Assembly: GCA_038322995.1 (NCBI GenBank)
Contig: JBBQGM010000042.1
Location: forward strand, 1 to 42,428
Reading direction: 5' to 3'
Length of the DNA: 42,428 nt
From: QHXQ01 sp038322995
GTDB taxonomy: Bacteria; Acidobacteriota; Blastocatellia; Pyrinomonadales; Pyrinomonadaceae
Below, piece after piece: positions 9,611-18,429 of this stretch. The notes beneath the pieces were generated by a model. It saw only the letters and a list, made by a program, of their open reading frames with translations, searched no databases and was not told the origin of the DNA. Every line of letters begins with the position of its first letter. Within the stretch, counting starts at the first letter, position 1. A program made the position numbers and the translations under genes.

Positions 9611-11494
9611 ATGAAGCGAATTATTGACAGCTACCGGCGCAAGCTCGCCACCGAAGAAGGTTATGTGGTGCAGCGCGGCGCGCAGTTGCGCATCGCGCTT
9701 TGCTATCCGAATGTGTACGGGGTCGGCATGGCCAATCTGGGCTTGCACGCCGTCTATGAACTCTTCAACAACATCCCCGAAGTGGCTTGCGAGCGCGTCT
9801 TTTTGCCCGACGAGCTGGAACTGCGCGAGTACGAAAAGACCCACACGCCGCTGCTCTCGCTAGAGACGCAGACGCCGGTGCGCGACTTCGATGTCGTCGC
9901 GTTCTCCATCTCGTTCGAGACCGACTATCTGAACATGGCGCGCATGCTGCGCCTGAGCGGTATCCCGCTGTGGGCGCGCGAGCGTGGCGCACGCGATCCG
10001 TTGATCGTGATGGGCGGCGCGGCGTCGTTTTTGAATCCCGAACCGATTGCCGACTTCACCGACGTGATCGGCGTCGGCGAAGGCGAGATTCTCGTACCGC
10101 AACTCGTGGATGCGATCTTTAACAACGAAGGCACGAAGGCTGATCTCTTGCTTGCGCTGGCCCGGCGCGGGCGCGGCTTCTACGTGCCGGCGCTGTATGC
10201 AGTGACGTACAACGATGACGGCACCATCGCGGCATACACGCCAACAGAGACGGGCGTACCCGCGCGCGTCGGGCGCGCAGTCTCGGCTGAGAATCCGAAG
10301 GAAGGCAGTTTGCGGCGGGCAATGCGGCGCGGCGACGTGGCGGTGGCCGCGCAGTTGCGCGAGCAGGACGTGTTCGCGCCCTCAACCGTCATCTGGGCTC
10401 CTGAGGCCGAGATGGGCGAGCGATTTCTGATCGAGATTTCGCGCGGCTGTTCGCAAGGCTGTCGCTTCTGCTGGGCGGGCTATAACTATTGGCCGCCGCG
10501 CGTCGTGCCCGCGCGCGATGTGCTGGCGAAGGCCGCGGCATGGCGCGGCAAGACGGACAAGATCGGCCTCGTCTCGACTGCCGTTTGCGACCACCCGGAG
10601 ATCAGCGAAATTCTGCAAGGCTTGCGCGCGATGAACTATCGCATCTCGGTCTCAAGTTTGCGGCTCGATCAAATTGAGGATGAACTACTGGATGCGCTCG
10701 TTGAATCGCGCGATCAGCAGATCGCGGTCGCGCCGGAGACCGGCTCGGATCGGCTGCGCAAGGTTATCAACAAGAATTTAACGAACGACGAGATCGTGGA
10801 CATCTGCGGTGCGGTCTTTGATCGCGGCATGCTCACGATCAAGCTTTATCTGATGGTCGGTCTCCCGACTGAGACGGATGAAGACCTGGCGGAGATGGTT
10901 ACGCTCGTCGAGCGCATCAAGGATCGCATGCTCGTGGCGGGCAAACGATTCGGGCGCGTCGGCAAGATCATCCCGGCCTTGAATGGCTTCGTGCCGAAGC
11001 CGAACACGCCGTTTCAGTGGGAGCCGATCTGCGCAGAGAAAGAGTTGAAGCGGCGGCTCAAGTTGGTCTGCAAACAACTCGCACGCATCCCGAACGTCGA
11101 GGTGCGCGCCATGTCGGCGCGCATCGCGCACGAGCAGGCATTGTTCTCATCCGGTGATCGCACCATCGCCCACGTCATTGAGGCGATGGCCCGGCACGAT
11201 GGCGATCTGCATGCCGCGCTACGTGAGACCGGCATGGACGCCGGGCTGCACACGAGCCGCGGCCGCGAGTATGACGAAGCGCTGCCGTGGGAGATTGTGG
11301 ATTCAGGATTAGGGCGCGTCTTCCTGCAACAAGAACATGAACGCGCACAGATCGCGCGCTCGACTCCGCCGTGTCCGTCCGTCAGCCAATGCACACGTTG
11401 TGGCGTTTGCCCGACAACGTGGCTGGCCAGCGCGCCCGCGCCGCTCGTGCAATTGCAAAGCTCGCTCGGCGCGAAGATCGCAGCCCACGTTTAA
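9611..11494 (+). CDS. B12-binding-type radical SAM protein (TIGR03960-like)
   Basis: 627 residues from the ATG at 9611; an open frame continues upstream to 9515 but that part lies in repeat R2 and looks non-coding. The first 230 residues resemble a cobalamin-binding fold (VGMANLGLHAVYELFN, GVGEGE). A radical SAM core follows with the 4Fe-4S motif RGCSQGCRFCW near residues 278-288. The C-terminus adds CPSVSQCTRCGVCP, four cysteines that could hold another cluster. The family (TIGR03960) is widespread without a firmly assigned reaction. No RNase G gene, a common partner elsewhere, is seen here. Confidence 0.85.
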   Translation: MKRIIDSYRRKLATEEGYVVQRGAQLRIALCYPNVYGVGMANLGLHAVYELFNNIPEVACERVFLPDELELREYEKTHTPLLSLETQTPVRDFDVVAFSISFETDYLNMARMLRLSGIPLWARERGARDPLIVMGGAASFLNPEPIADFTDVIGVGEGEILVPQLVDAIFNNEGTKADLLLALARRGRGFYVPALYAVTYNDDGTIAAYTPTETGVPARVGRAVSAENPKEGSLRRAMRRGDVAVAAQLREQDVFAPSTVIWAPEAEMGERFLIEISRGCSQGCRFCWAGYNYWPPRVVPARDVLAKAAAWRGKTDKIGLVSTAVCDHPEISEILQGLRAMNYRISVSSLRLDQIEDELLDALVESRDQQIAVAPETGSDRLRKVINKNLTNDEIVDICGAVFDRGMLTIKLYLMVGLPTETDEDLAEMVTLVERIKDRMLVAGKRFGRVGKIIPALNGFVPKPNTPFQWEPICAEKELKRRLKLVCKQLARIPNVEVRAMSARIAHEQALFSSGDRTIAHVIEAMARHDGDLHAALRETGMDAGLHTSRGREYDEALPWEIVDSGLGRVFLQQEHERAQIARSTPPCPSVSQCTRCGVCPTTWLASAPAPLVQLQSSLGAKIAAHV

Positions 11495-11511
11495 GCGCAG
11501 GCGAAAAGGTT

Positions 11512-11546
11512 AAGGTCGGACATGCTAAAGGCGTGTCCGACCTTTT
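11512..11546 (+). terminator. Strong intrinsic terminator after the radical SAM gene
   Basis: AAGGTCGGACATGC (11512-11525) pairs with GCGTGTCCGACCTT (11531-11544) over a 5-nt loop with a single G-U pair, followed by a short T run. The complementary strand also has AAGG/CCTT ends, so it may stop transcripts from both sides of this convergent junction. Confidence 0.8.
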
Positions 11547-11577
11547 GCTGTTCGGGCTATGCCTTGCCGCTTGCTCT

Positions 11578-11979
11578 TCAACCGCCGTTCATGAGGGTCG
11601 CGCTTTTGACCGTCTGGTCGAACTCGTAGTGGTAGGTGGTAATGGCGAGGGGAATATTGCGGAAGAACTTCACATGCAATTGTATGCGGCCATCGCGCGT
11701 GGTCGTCTCGATCAGCGTATCCGGCGGCAGCCCGTAATCGTCCGTGCCGGCGCGCACTTGCTGCTCGACCCAGCCGGACGGCTTGCTCGCCGCCGCCGCC
11801 AGATTCACCGTGTCTTGCATAAACGTTTGCAGCAGCGTGGCCCGATAATAAACCGGCACGAGTTGCGCACCGACGTAACCAGCGACCGCCAGAATCGCTA
11901 GCACGATCAGAAAATTAAGCTGCGCCGCGCCGCGCACCTGTTGTTGCGCTCGCGGGCGTGGCCCGCACGATTGACTCAT
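11578..11979 (-). CDS. Hypothetical pilin-like membrane protein
   Basis: 133 residues. One hydrophobic segment at about 21-42 (LNFLIVLAILAVAGYVGAQLVP) is followed by a small soluble domain, in the style of type IV pilin-like or DUF4845-like proteins, but I do not recognise the family. A ribosome-binding site AGGGGAG precedes the ATG. The gene starts about 30 bp after aroB and is probably cotranscribed with it. No cleavage motif typical of prepilin peptidase is clear. Confidence 0.65.
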   Translation of the reverse strand: MSQSCGPRPRAQQQVRGAAQLNFLIVLAILAVAGYVGAQLVPVYYRATLLQTFMQDTVNLAAAASKPSGWVEQQVRAGTDDYGLPPDTLIETTTRDGRIQLHVKFFRNIPLAITTYHYEFDQTVKSATLMNGG

Positions 11980-12009
11980 TAACTCTCCCCTTCATGCTTG
12001 GACGGTTGA

Positions 12010-13128
12010 CTACTCGCGCAACGCGGCGCGGAGTGCGGCGCGCAAGACGTGTGTGGGCAGTTCCCGGCCGCCGACGATGCGCGCCCGCCCGAGCCGCTCT
12101 AGTAGTATCCACTGCACATCACCGCCGACAGATTTTTTATCCGTCGTCACAGCCTGCAACAGAGCGCGCTCGTCGAGGTCGTCCGCATGCGGCAAGCGGC
12201 CCGCCAAGCGAATAGTCGCGCGCAGCGATTCTAACTCCGCAGGCGGCAGCCAGCCTAACTGATTTGAAATTTCGCCTGCCGCCAGCATGCCGCGCCCGAC
12301 CGCCTCGCCGTGCCGGAAGCGCCGATAACCGGTGACTTGTTCGAGCGCGTGCCCGACCGTGTGCCCGAAGTTCAGGATCCGCCGCGAACGCCTGTCGGTG
12401 CGCGCAACGGCCTCGCGCTCGTCGCCCGCCACGATGCGCGCCTTGAACGCGCACTGCGCCGCGAGCAGATCATGCAAGGTCGCTGTCGCTTGCCCGGCCG
12501 CGAGATAACAACGTGTTTGCGTGAATAGCCGCCGACTGCCGACCGCGCCCTGCTTGATGGCCTCGCACCAACCGGCGGTCAACTCGCGCGGCGGCAGCGT
12601 GGCCAGCGTATCTGTGTCGATCACGACCGCGCGCGGTTGATGGAACGCGCCGATCAGATTCTTGCCCGCGCGTGTGTTCACCGCCGTCTTGCCGCCGACC
12701 GAGGCATCGATCTGCGCGAGCAGCGTCGTCGGCGCTTGCACAAAGGCAATGCCGCGCAAGTAAAGGGCCGCCACGAAGCCCGCGAGATCACCGACCACAC
12801 CACCGCCGAGCGCGACGACCGCATCGCTCCGCTCAAGTTGCGCCGCCGTCAGAAACGCCAATGCGCGTTCGGCCGTGCGCAACGATTTATGCCGCTCGCC
12901 TTCGCCCATGAGCCAATGCGCGACCGTGAAGTCTGCGGCGCGCAAACTGGCGACAACCGCTGCGCCATAGAGCGCGAACACACGCGCATTGGAAATGAGC
13001 GCGATCCGGCGCGCGGGCGGCGCGAGCGTGCGGCGCACTGTCGCGCCCACATTGTCGAGCGCGCCCGCACCGATCTCGATCTCATAACTGCGCCCCGCGC
13101 TCAGATGCACCGGCACACGTCTCATCAT
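12010..13128 (-). CDS. aroB: 3-dehydroquinate synthase AroB
   Basis: 372 residues, usual length. It converts DAHP to 3-dehydroquinate, the second step of the shikimate pathway, using NAD and a divalent metal. Visible family motifs are GEGERHKSL, the NAD-binding VALGGGVVGDLAGFVAA, PTTLLAQIDASVGGKT, and the metal-site region FGHTVGHALE ... RHGEAVGRGM. An ATG at 13128 or 13125 is the start; AGGAG lies about 11 bases upstream. It lies downstream of the small RNA terminator, which separates it from glmM. Confidence 0.96.
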   Translation of the reverse strand: MMRRVPVHLSAGRSYEIEIGAGALDNVGATVRRTLAPPARRIALISNARVFALYGAAVVASLRAADFTVAHWLMGEGERHKSLRTAERALAFLTAAQLERSDAVVALGGGVVGDLAGFVAALYLRGIAFVQAPTTLLAQIDASVGGKTAVNTRAGKNLIGAFHQPRAVVIDTDTLATLPPRELTAGWCEAIKQGAVGSRRLFTQTRCYLAAGQATATLHDLLAAQCAFKARIVAGDEREAVARTDRRSRRILNFGHTVGHALEQVTGYRRFRHGEAVGRGMLAAGEISNQLGWLPPAELESLRATIRLAGRLPHADDLDERALLQAVTTDKKSVGGDVQWILLERLGRARIVGGRELPTHVLRAALRAALRE

Positions 13129-13353
13129 CCGCCCATCGTCTCCTAACGCTTATAACAGAGTGACTAATAAACCACCGGCCCACAGCTCGCCATCGGGCAC
13201 ACCCGCGCGGTGCAGTTGCCAACGTATGTGAGGCGTTAGTCGCGCGGTCTCAGCAAGCTAACATAACCAAGAAGGCACGCGGAGCCAAAAGGCGCGCGGC
13301 AGCATGGCGCTGAACGAGATGACTGACTTGGACGCTTGCCAAGCAGGGCGCAG

Positions 13354-13398
13354 AAAAAAGGACAAGCGCAGCAATCTGTTTGGAATGCTGCGCCTGCC
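13354..13398 (-). terminator. Intrinsic terminator of small RNA copy A
   Basis: On the minus strand GGCAGGCGCAGCA pairs with TGCTGCGCTTGTCC over a loop of about 12 nt and is followed by six T. It insulates aroB from upstream transcription. Confidence 0.88.
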
Positions 13399-13472
13399 CT
13401 GATTTGTGGTTACTGTCCTCACCCCAGCAACCACTTGAGACGGAGGATCCACCAACCGTCTCTCTTGCCCCA
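13354..13472 (-). ncRNA. Structured small RNA, copy A (Acido-1-like candidate)
   Basis: Read on the minus strand: hairpin 1 (13437-13462) has stem GAGACGG/CCGTCTC around the loop TTGGTGGATCCT. Hairpin 2 (13406-13434) has stem GTGGTT-CTG/CAG-AACCAC around the loop GGGTGAGGA. A terminator hairpin with a T6 tail follows. Copy B at 29707-29817 has the same order, nearly identical loops, and stems that differ by compensatory changes, so the structure is real rather than chance. The two loops can pair (UCCU with AGGA), suggesting a kissing interaction. It is flanked by glmM and aroB with no shared gene context with copy B, so it is a free-standing RNA rather than a riboswitch. It fits the acidobacterial Acido-1 description, but I could not test that. 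Confidence 0.75.
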
Positions 13473-13482
13473 CCGTTCACAA

Positions 13483-13498
13483 AGCAATGTCCGTGCCA
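13483..13498 (-). promoter_or_regulatory. Sigma-54 (-24/-12) promoter for small RNA copy A
   Basis: Minus strand reads TGGCAC, five bases, TTGCT: a full match to the sigma-54 consensus TGGCAC-N5-TTGCW. The start predicted 12 nt downstream falls near 13472, about 10 nt before hairpin 1, exactly where the RNA should begin. No good sigma-70 boxes are seen here. No sigma-54 gene or its activator lies in the window. Confidence 0.7.
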
Positions 13499-13654
13499 GG
13501 CGCACAGTTGTGTTGCATGGCTGAGCATCGCACCATTTTGCTAAGCTATTGGCGACTTTCATGCTATTGCATTGCTGTTTGCAAGAACATGGGCAATAGC
13601 GGCGTGTAAAAGTTGCGCGAATGACCGCGTAAAGTTTTCCCGGCGCGCCTAAAT

Positions 13655-15040
13655 CTACGCTGTGCCGAGGGCCGCGCGGATAGTGTCAGCGAGCGCGTGC
13701 GCGAGTTGTTCGATCTCATCCTGTCGCTGCCCTTCGATCATAACGCGCGCCAATGGCTCGGTGCCTGAATAGCGCAGCAGCAGCCGACCTTGCCCGTTGA
13801 GTTGCGCCTCGGTCGCGCGGGCCTGCCGGTCGATCTCCGGCACGTCCGCGAAGGGGCGCTTATCAGCGACGCGCACATTGACGAGCGTTTGCGGGTAGCG
13901 TGCAAACCCTGCGGTCAGTTCGTGCAAAGGGCGGCCCGCAGCCGTCATCGCGCGCAGCAATTGCAGCGTGGTGGCCATGCCGTCGCCCACGAGACTCAGG
14001 CGCGGGAAGATGATGTGCCCGGACTGTTCACCACCGAGGGTCGCGTCCGTGCGCAACAACTCTTCAAGCACGTATTTGTCGCCCACATCGGCGCGGCGTA
14101 ACTCGATGCCCCGACCTTTGAGCGCCAACTCAAGCCCGATGTTGCTCATCACCGTGGCCACGACGAGGTTGTGCGCCAACGCGCCGTGCGCTGTCATATA
14201 TTGGGCCATCACCCAGAGCGTCGCATCGCCATCAACGACCGTGCCGTGCGCGTCCACGAAGAGCGCACGGTCGGCATCACCATCGAACGCAACGCCCAAC
14301 TGTGCGCCCGCGTCGGCAACCAACTCCCCCAACTTGCCCACGAAGAGCGAGCCACATTCGTGGTTGATGTTGCGCCCGTCCGGCGTGTTGTGCGCGGCCA
14401 CGACCTGTGCCCCGAGGCGCGCGAAGAGCGCGGGCGCGAGTTCAGCCGCCGCGCCGTTGGCGCAGTCAACGACCAATTTCACACCGTCGAGCCGCAGCCC
14501 CGCGCCGATCTCGTCCGCGAGATAATCCAAGTAGCGCGTGCGCAACGCGGCGGCGGGCGCTTCAGCTTCAGTTTCGTCTGCTTGCAGTGCGCCAGCGCGC
14601 GGCGCGGCAACTGGTTGTTCGTCTGTGCGTGTGGCGGCGTAGATGTCAGCTTCGATCAGGTGCTCGGTCGCGTCGTCGAGTTTGCGGCCCGAGGGCGCGA
14701 AGACTTTGACGCCGTTATCGTGAAAGGGATTGTGTGAGGCGCTGATGACGACGCCCGCGTCCGCCGCCAGCGTGCGCGCCAGATAGGCGACGCCCGGCGT
14801 TGTGATGACGCCCGCCGATTCGCAGTGCGCGCCCGCCGCCCGCGCGCCCGCGTTGAACGCGGCTTCGAGCCACGTACCTGACTCGCGCGTGTCGCGCCCC
14901 GTGATGATGCGCGGCGCGCGGCCCGTCTGCGCGGCGAGCCGCCGTGCCAGCGAGCGACCCAAGATCGCTACTGTGTCTATCTCTAATGGAAAGACGCCGG
15001 CCGCGCCGCGCATCCCATCCGTGCCGAAAAGTCGTTTCAT
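13655..15040 (-). CDS. glmM: Phosphoglucosamine mutase GlmM
   Basis: 461 residues. It interconverts glucosamine-6- and glucosamine-1-phosphate on the way to UDP-GlcNAc for peptidoglycan. The phosphoserine loop ISASHNP has Ser102, matching the known position. The metal loop AFDGDADRA, the sugar loop LGGEQSGH and the phosphate loop RYSGTEP are all present. It is the last gene of the conserved cdaA-ybbR-glmM cluster, in which GlmM is known in several bacteria to bind and restrain CdaA. Confidence 0.96.
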   Translation of the reverse strand: MKRLFGTDGMRGAAGVFPLEIDTVAILGRSLARRLAAQTGRAPRIITGRDTRESGTWLEAAFNAGARAAGAHCESAGVITTPGVAYLARTLAADAGVVISASHNPFHDNGVKVFAPSGRKLDDATEHLIEADIYAATRTDEQPVAAPRAGALQADETEAEAPAAALRTRYLDYLADEIGAGLRLDGVKLVVDCANGAAAELAPALFARLGAQVVAAHNTPDGRNINHECGSLFVGKLGELVADAGAQLGVAFDGDADRALFVDAHGTVVDGDATLWVMAQYMTAHGALAHNLVVATVMSNIGLELALKGRGIELRRADVGDKYVLEELLRTDATLGGEQSGHIIFPRLSLVGDGMATTLQLLRAMTAAGRPLHELTAGFARYPQTLVNVRVADKRPFADVPEIDRQARATEAQLNGQGRLLLRYSGTEPLARVMIEGQRQDEIEQLAHALADTIRAALGTA

Positions 15041-15051
15041 AAAACGTTCGT

Positions 15052-15135
15052 GGTTCGTTATCCGTTGTGTTGCTTACGCGAGATTCAGATTACGGCGTTA
15101 GGCGAATAACTAACAACCGCCCCTGGATAACGGAC
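15052..15135. repeat. Heptad-phased inverted repeat R3 between ybbR and glmM
   Basis: The left arm steps as TTCGTTA TCCGTTG; the right arm as GAATAAC TAACAAC and again GGATAAC. GTTATCC pairs with GGATAAC and TTGT with ACAA. It fills almost the whole spacer inside the operon. Confidence 0.6.
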
Positions 15136-15141
15136 TAGCTC

Positions 15142-16110
15142 TCAGTTTTTGATCGAAAACTCCGTCGGGGTTGTGGCGCGCAGTTCGATGCGGTCTATGA
15201 GGCCGGGCGGCAGTTGGAGGCGCAGCCTGGGGGGGCCGCCTGCGGGCGTTTCCTCAAGCAAGATTTTTATATCGTCGGCGCGCAAATCCGCTAGGGCGGA
15301 GCGCGGGCCACGCAAGGTGACGGTCGCGCGGGCTGGTTGCGCCGTGCCCACGGTTGATTGCACCGCGACGCCGGTCAAGGTCTTATCCGCGCGCGTCTCA
15401 TCGATCTGCACCTGCACGTCAACGGCCGTTTCGAGCGGCGTGAGCTTCGCGTCCGGGATGTTCAGGACAACGTGCGGCGCGGCGAAACTGCTGGTGCGCC
15501 CGTCGAGCGCAATGGCTTCGGTCAGTACCCGCGACAAGGCGTTGACGTGGCTTTCGGGGCCGCGCACTAACACGCGATCCGGCACGGATGCGATGCCAAG
15601 CAACTCGTAACCGTCAGGCGGTTGGCCGGTCGTTGGCACGTTCACGACAAACTCGCGCTCGACGCGCCGCTCAAGTTGCAACTCAATCGTGCCCGGCTCG
15701 ATGCGGTCGATCTGGATGCTTTCGGGATTGACCTCGTCCGGCAGATCGAGCCGCACGCTCTGCGGCGTAAGCCGGATGCTGTGCGCGCCGGGTTGTAGTT
15801 TGCTGGCGTCGAAGTTAGCTACCACGTCGCCGGTCTTGAGCGCGGACAGAGCGCGCTGGCTGCCGCGCAACGTCACGTCCACATCTTCGCGCAGATCGTT
15901 GCTCGTCTCCACATCGCTCGGCAGGATGAGAAAGAGTTGCACGTGGCGCAGGCGCGCGGTCGCAGGCGTGCGCTGGCCCGTCACGGCCAACCACAGCCCG
16001 ACGGTGATGACGAGCGCGAGCAACTTCAAGCCCCAAGCCTCGAACAATAACTCGCGCAGCCACCGCCGGCCGACGAATACGGCATCGTTCTCTAGTTCGC
16101 GGAAGGTCAT
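15142..16110 (-). CDS. ybbR: YbbR-domain protein (CdaR-like regulator of CdaA)
   Basis: 322 residues. A cytoplasmic N-terminus and one membrane segment (about 28-47, LKLLALVITVGLWLAVTG) are followed by an outside portion made of tandem YbbR-type beta units, with repeating patterns such as PDRVLVRGPESHVNAL and ARATVTLRGPRSALADL. YbbR/CdaR proteins sit next to the diadenylate cyclase CdaA in the membrane and modulate it. Gene order with cdaA upstream and glmM downstream supports this. Repeat R4 separates it from cdaA. Confidence 0.9.
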   Translation of the reverse strand: MTFRELENDAVFVGRRWLRELLFEAWGLKLLALVITVGLWLAVTGQRTPATARLRHVQLFLILPSDVETSNDLREDVDVTLRGSQRALSALKTGDVVANFDASKLQPGAHSIRLTPQSVRLDLPDEVNPESIQIDRIEPGTIELQLERRVEREFVVNVPTTGQPPDGYELLGIASVPDRVLVRGPESHVNALSRVLTEAIALDGRTSSFAAPHVVLNIPDAKLTPLETAVDVQVQIDETRADKTLTGVAVQSTVGTAQPARATVTLRGPRSALADLRADDIKILLEETPAGGPPRLRLQLPPGLIDRIELRATTPTEFSIKN

Positions 16111-16119
16111 GCGTAGATA

Positions 16120-16195
16120 GTCAGTTGTCCGTAGTCAGTTGTTCAAGTCGCTCTGTGGCCACACCCTCGCGTCAGTCGAACAACGGACAACTGAC
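16120..16195. repeat. Heptad-phased inverted repeat R4 between cdaA and ybbR
   Basis: GTCAGTTGTCCGT (16120-16132) is matched exactly by its reverse complement at 16183-16195. The left arm steps by seven as GTCAGTT GTCCGTA and repeats; the right arm steps as AACAACG GACAACT. It fills the spacer and would form a long stem in the operon mRNA. Confidence 0.75.
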
Positions 16196-16202
16196 GATTA
16201 CA

Positions 16203-17063
16203 TCACATTGAGACCACTTCGTTTCTTTCGGCATCGGCTTCGACCGGCGCAGCCAGTTTTTTCTCTGTGCTGCGCCCGCCCGCCGCTTCGAGCGCGCCGA
16301 GGATGGCGGCGCGGAGTTGGGTGGCATCGAGCGCGCGGCGGATTTCGCCGCCTTGCATGAAGGAGATGAGACCGGTCTCTTCCGAGACGACGACGGCGAC
16401 CGCGTCCGAATCTTCGGTGATACCGATAGCGGCGCGGTGGCGCGTGCCGAGGTCTTTCGACAGGCGCGGGTTCAAGGTGAGCGGCAGGAAACAGGCTGCC
16501 GCCGCGATGCGATGCCGCCGGACGACGACCGCGCCATCGTGGAGCGGTGTGGCCGGATTGAAAATGGTCACGAGCAAGTCGTAGCTCAACTCGGCGTCGA
16601 GCCGCACGCCGCCGTCCACCACGTTCTTTAACCCGACGCCACGCTCGATCACAACGAGCGCGCCGGTCTTCGTCGAAGCGAGCGTCGTCGCGGCCAGCAC
16701 GATCTCGTCATAGACACCTTCGCCGAACTGGCCGCGTTGGCGCGTCAACAGCGGCAGGCGGATGCGGTTGCCGAGCGTGATGAATGCTTGTCTGATCTCC
16801 GACTGAAAGAGCACGATGATCAGGATCGGCAGATAGAGCAGCACGCCACGCAGGACGTATTCGAGCGTGACCAGATCGTAGCGCAGCGCGAGCCAGTAGA
16901 GCAGCGCGAAGGCGGTGATACCGGCGGCCATGGGCACGGCGCGTGTGCCGCGCACGAGTTTCAAGACCGTGTACACAATGAGAAAGACCAGCACCAAGTC
17001 CAGCAGGTTGCGGGACTCGCGCAGTCGTAGCATGTACTCGGTGTATGGCGCGATCAGCAGCAC
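16203..17063 (-). CDS. cdaA: Diadenylate cyclase CdaA
   Basis: 286 residues. Condenses two ATP into cyclic di-AMP, an osmolyte and wall-homeostasis signal. Three membrane helices lie at about 20-37, 43-60 and 68-86, followed by the DAC domain with the catalytic motifs HDGAVV (DGA 176-178) and GTRHRAA (RHR 208-210). The C-terminal tail of about 40 residues, rich in Ala and Glu, is extra. The start used is GTG at 17063; an ATG ten codons later is possible. Heads the cdaA-ybbR-glmM operon. Confidence 0.95.
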   Translation of the reverse strand: MLLIAPYTEYMLRLRESRNLLDLVLVFLIVYTVLKLVRGTRAVPMAAGITAFALLYWLALRYDLVTLEYVLRGVLLYLPILIIVLFQSEIRQAFITLGNRIRLPLLTRQRGQFGEGVYDEIVLAATTLASTKTGALVVIERGVGLKNVVDGGVRLDAELSYDLLVTIFNPATPLHDGAVVVRRHRIAAAACFLPLTLNPRLSKDLGTRHRAAIGITEDSDAVAVVVSEETGLISFMQGGEIRRALDATQLRAAILGALEAAGGRSTEKKLAAPVEADAERNEVVSM

Positions 17064-17235
17064 CGTCTTTAACTCGCCCTCGCTTCTGTCATTGCTGCGG
17101 CGACGGTAACACAGACGATTCCAGCCGGTTAGAGTTACACGCCTCCGCGTCGATTATGCGGTAAGAAAAGCGTCTATGCAACAGGGGGCTTCGTGCGCGC
17201 CGGATCGCAGCGCCCGTACTTGCGCGTGGGGAGCG

Positions 17236-18354
17236 TTACTTAACGACCGCGCGGCGCTTCAGACTACCGCCTTGCAGGTAGCCGACAAGTTCGCCCGCGT
17301 CGTTGATGACGGCGAGCGCGCCCGCGCCGTTCCGCTTCATCAATTCGGCGGCGCGCGTGAGCGAGAGCGTGGGCGCGACGAACAGGCGCGGCTCAACCGG
17401 GCGCATCACGGCGCTGACCTGCGTCTTGTGCCACAACGCACGCGGCAGTTTTTTTAGATCAGCAAGGGTGAGGATGCCGTGCAGTCGCCCGGCCCGCGCG
17501 ACCGCGAACGACTCTTGCCGGTGCATGGGCAGCACCGTGTCGATCAAGTGGCTCACGAGCGTGTCCGGTTCGAGGGCGAATGGTGCGCTCATCGCTTCGG
17601 CGACTGTGCGCGCGTGGTGGCCGGCGTGGGCGCGCCAGACCACCCGCGCCGCGTCCCACAAAAACAGGCCGACCAACACAGACCACAGCGCCATGAAATA
17701 CGCGCCGCGCGCGAGCGCCATATACAATCCGAAGACGATGACCGTCAGCGCGATCAACTGGCCGAAGCGGCTGACTGTGCGCGTCGCCTGTTCCAGTTGG
17801 CCGCTGCGATGCCAGAGGTAAGAGCGCAGCACGCGCCCGCCGTCGAGCGGATAGCCCGGCAGTAAGTTGAAGATTGCCAGCATCAGATTGCCGCCCGCAA
17901 TGATGGCGAGGACGGCCCAAGCGGTGCTTGTGCCCCACGTCACCAAGTACATCGCGCCATAGGCCACCAGCGCGAAGATAAAACTCGCCGCCGGCCCCGC
18001 GACTGCGATGCGAAACTCCGCGCGCGGGCTATCCGGCTCGCGCCGCAAACGGGCCAGGCCGCCGAACGGATGCAGCACGATCTCTTCGATCTCGATGCCT
18101 TCGCCCTGCGCCACCAGCGCGTGCGATAACTCGTGCCCAAAGACCGACAGGAACAGACCGAACGTGGTGATCAGCCCGACCGCCCACGCGGCCGACTCGT
18201 CGAGTTGCACCAACCACACGCCGCGCTGAAAGTTCGCCGCGATCAGCCATGTGCTCAGCGCAAACACGATGAACCAGCGATAATCGATCTGCACGGGAAT
18301 CCCGAACACGCGCGCCACGCGCACCTGCTGATGGAGAATCCGATCAAGCCGCAT
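17236..18354 (-). CDS. Site-2 protease family M50 metalloprotease with CBS domains
   Basis: 372 residues. An integral membrane protease with zinc motif HELSH (His74, Glu75, His78) and the second metal site NLLPGYPLDGG (Asp171). Hydrophobic helices at about 28-46, 57-74, 118-140, 145-165 and 190-230 fit the SpoIVFB-like branch. A C-terminal CBS pair (about 245-360) may sense adenosine nucleotides. Such proteases cut membrane-bound regulators; the substrate is not visible here. It lies about 170 bp upstream of cdaA on the same strand, which could be one transcription unit. Confidence 0.9.
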   Translation of the reverse strand: MRLDRILHQQVRVARVFGIPVQIDYRWFIVFALSTWLIAANFQRGVWLVQLDESAAWAVGLITTFGLFLSVFGHELSHALVAQGEGIEIEEIVLHPFGGLARLRREPDSPRAEFRIAVAGPAASFIFALVAYGAMYLVTWGTSTAWAVLAIIAGGNLMLAIFNLLPGYPLDGGRVLRSYLWHRSGQLEQATRTVSRFGQLIALTVIVFGLYMALARGAYFMALWSVLVGLFLWDAARVVWRAHAGHHARTVAEAMSAPFALEPDTLVSHLIDTVLPMHRQESFAVARAGRLHGILTLADLKKLPRALWHKTQVSAVMRPVEPRLFVAPTLSLTRAAELMKRNGAGALAVINDAGELVGYLQGGSLKRRAVVK

Positions 18355-18360
18355 AACTTA

Positions 18361-18423
18361 GTGAATCGTAAATCGCAAATCGTGCATAGATAAAAATCCG
18401 TCCGCGGCTACTCACGATTTACG
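18361..18423. repeat. Heptad-phased inverted repeat R5 between mreB and the M50 gene
   Basis: Left words AATCGTA AATCGCA and AATCGTG step by seven; the right arm TCACGAT TTACGTT is their approximate reverse complement. It fills most of the 75-bp spacer. Confidence 0.65.
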
Positions 18424-18429
18424 TTTCTC

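Larger units (their letters stand above)
13129..13654. other. Intergenic region between glmM and aroB
   Basis: 526 bp without a credible protein gene. Its centre (13354-13498) holds a minus-strand small RNA with its promoter and terminator, listed separately. Between 13129 and 13353 I see only the probable 5' leader of aroB, with no clear promoter boxes. Between 13499 and 13654 I see nothing beyond the glmM 3' end. Confidence 0.7.

Noticed and set aside
13354..13472. Riboswitch controlling aroB
   Set aside because: The same RNA recurs at 29707 with no downstream gene on its strand, so a cis-regulatory role is unlikely.
13354..13472. Cyclic-di-GMP or cyclic-di-AMP riboswitch
   Set aside because: The conserved cores of these classes, as I know them, do not appear; the loops are different.
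13250..13528. 92-codon minus-strand frame
   Set aside because: It coincides with the small RNA, its promoter and terminator, has no ribosome site, and its composition is not protein-like.
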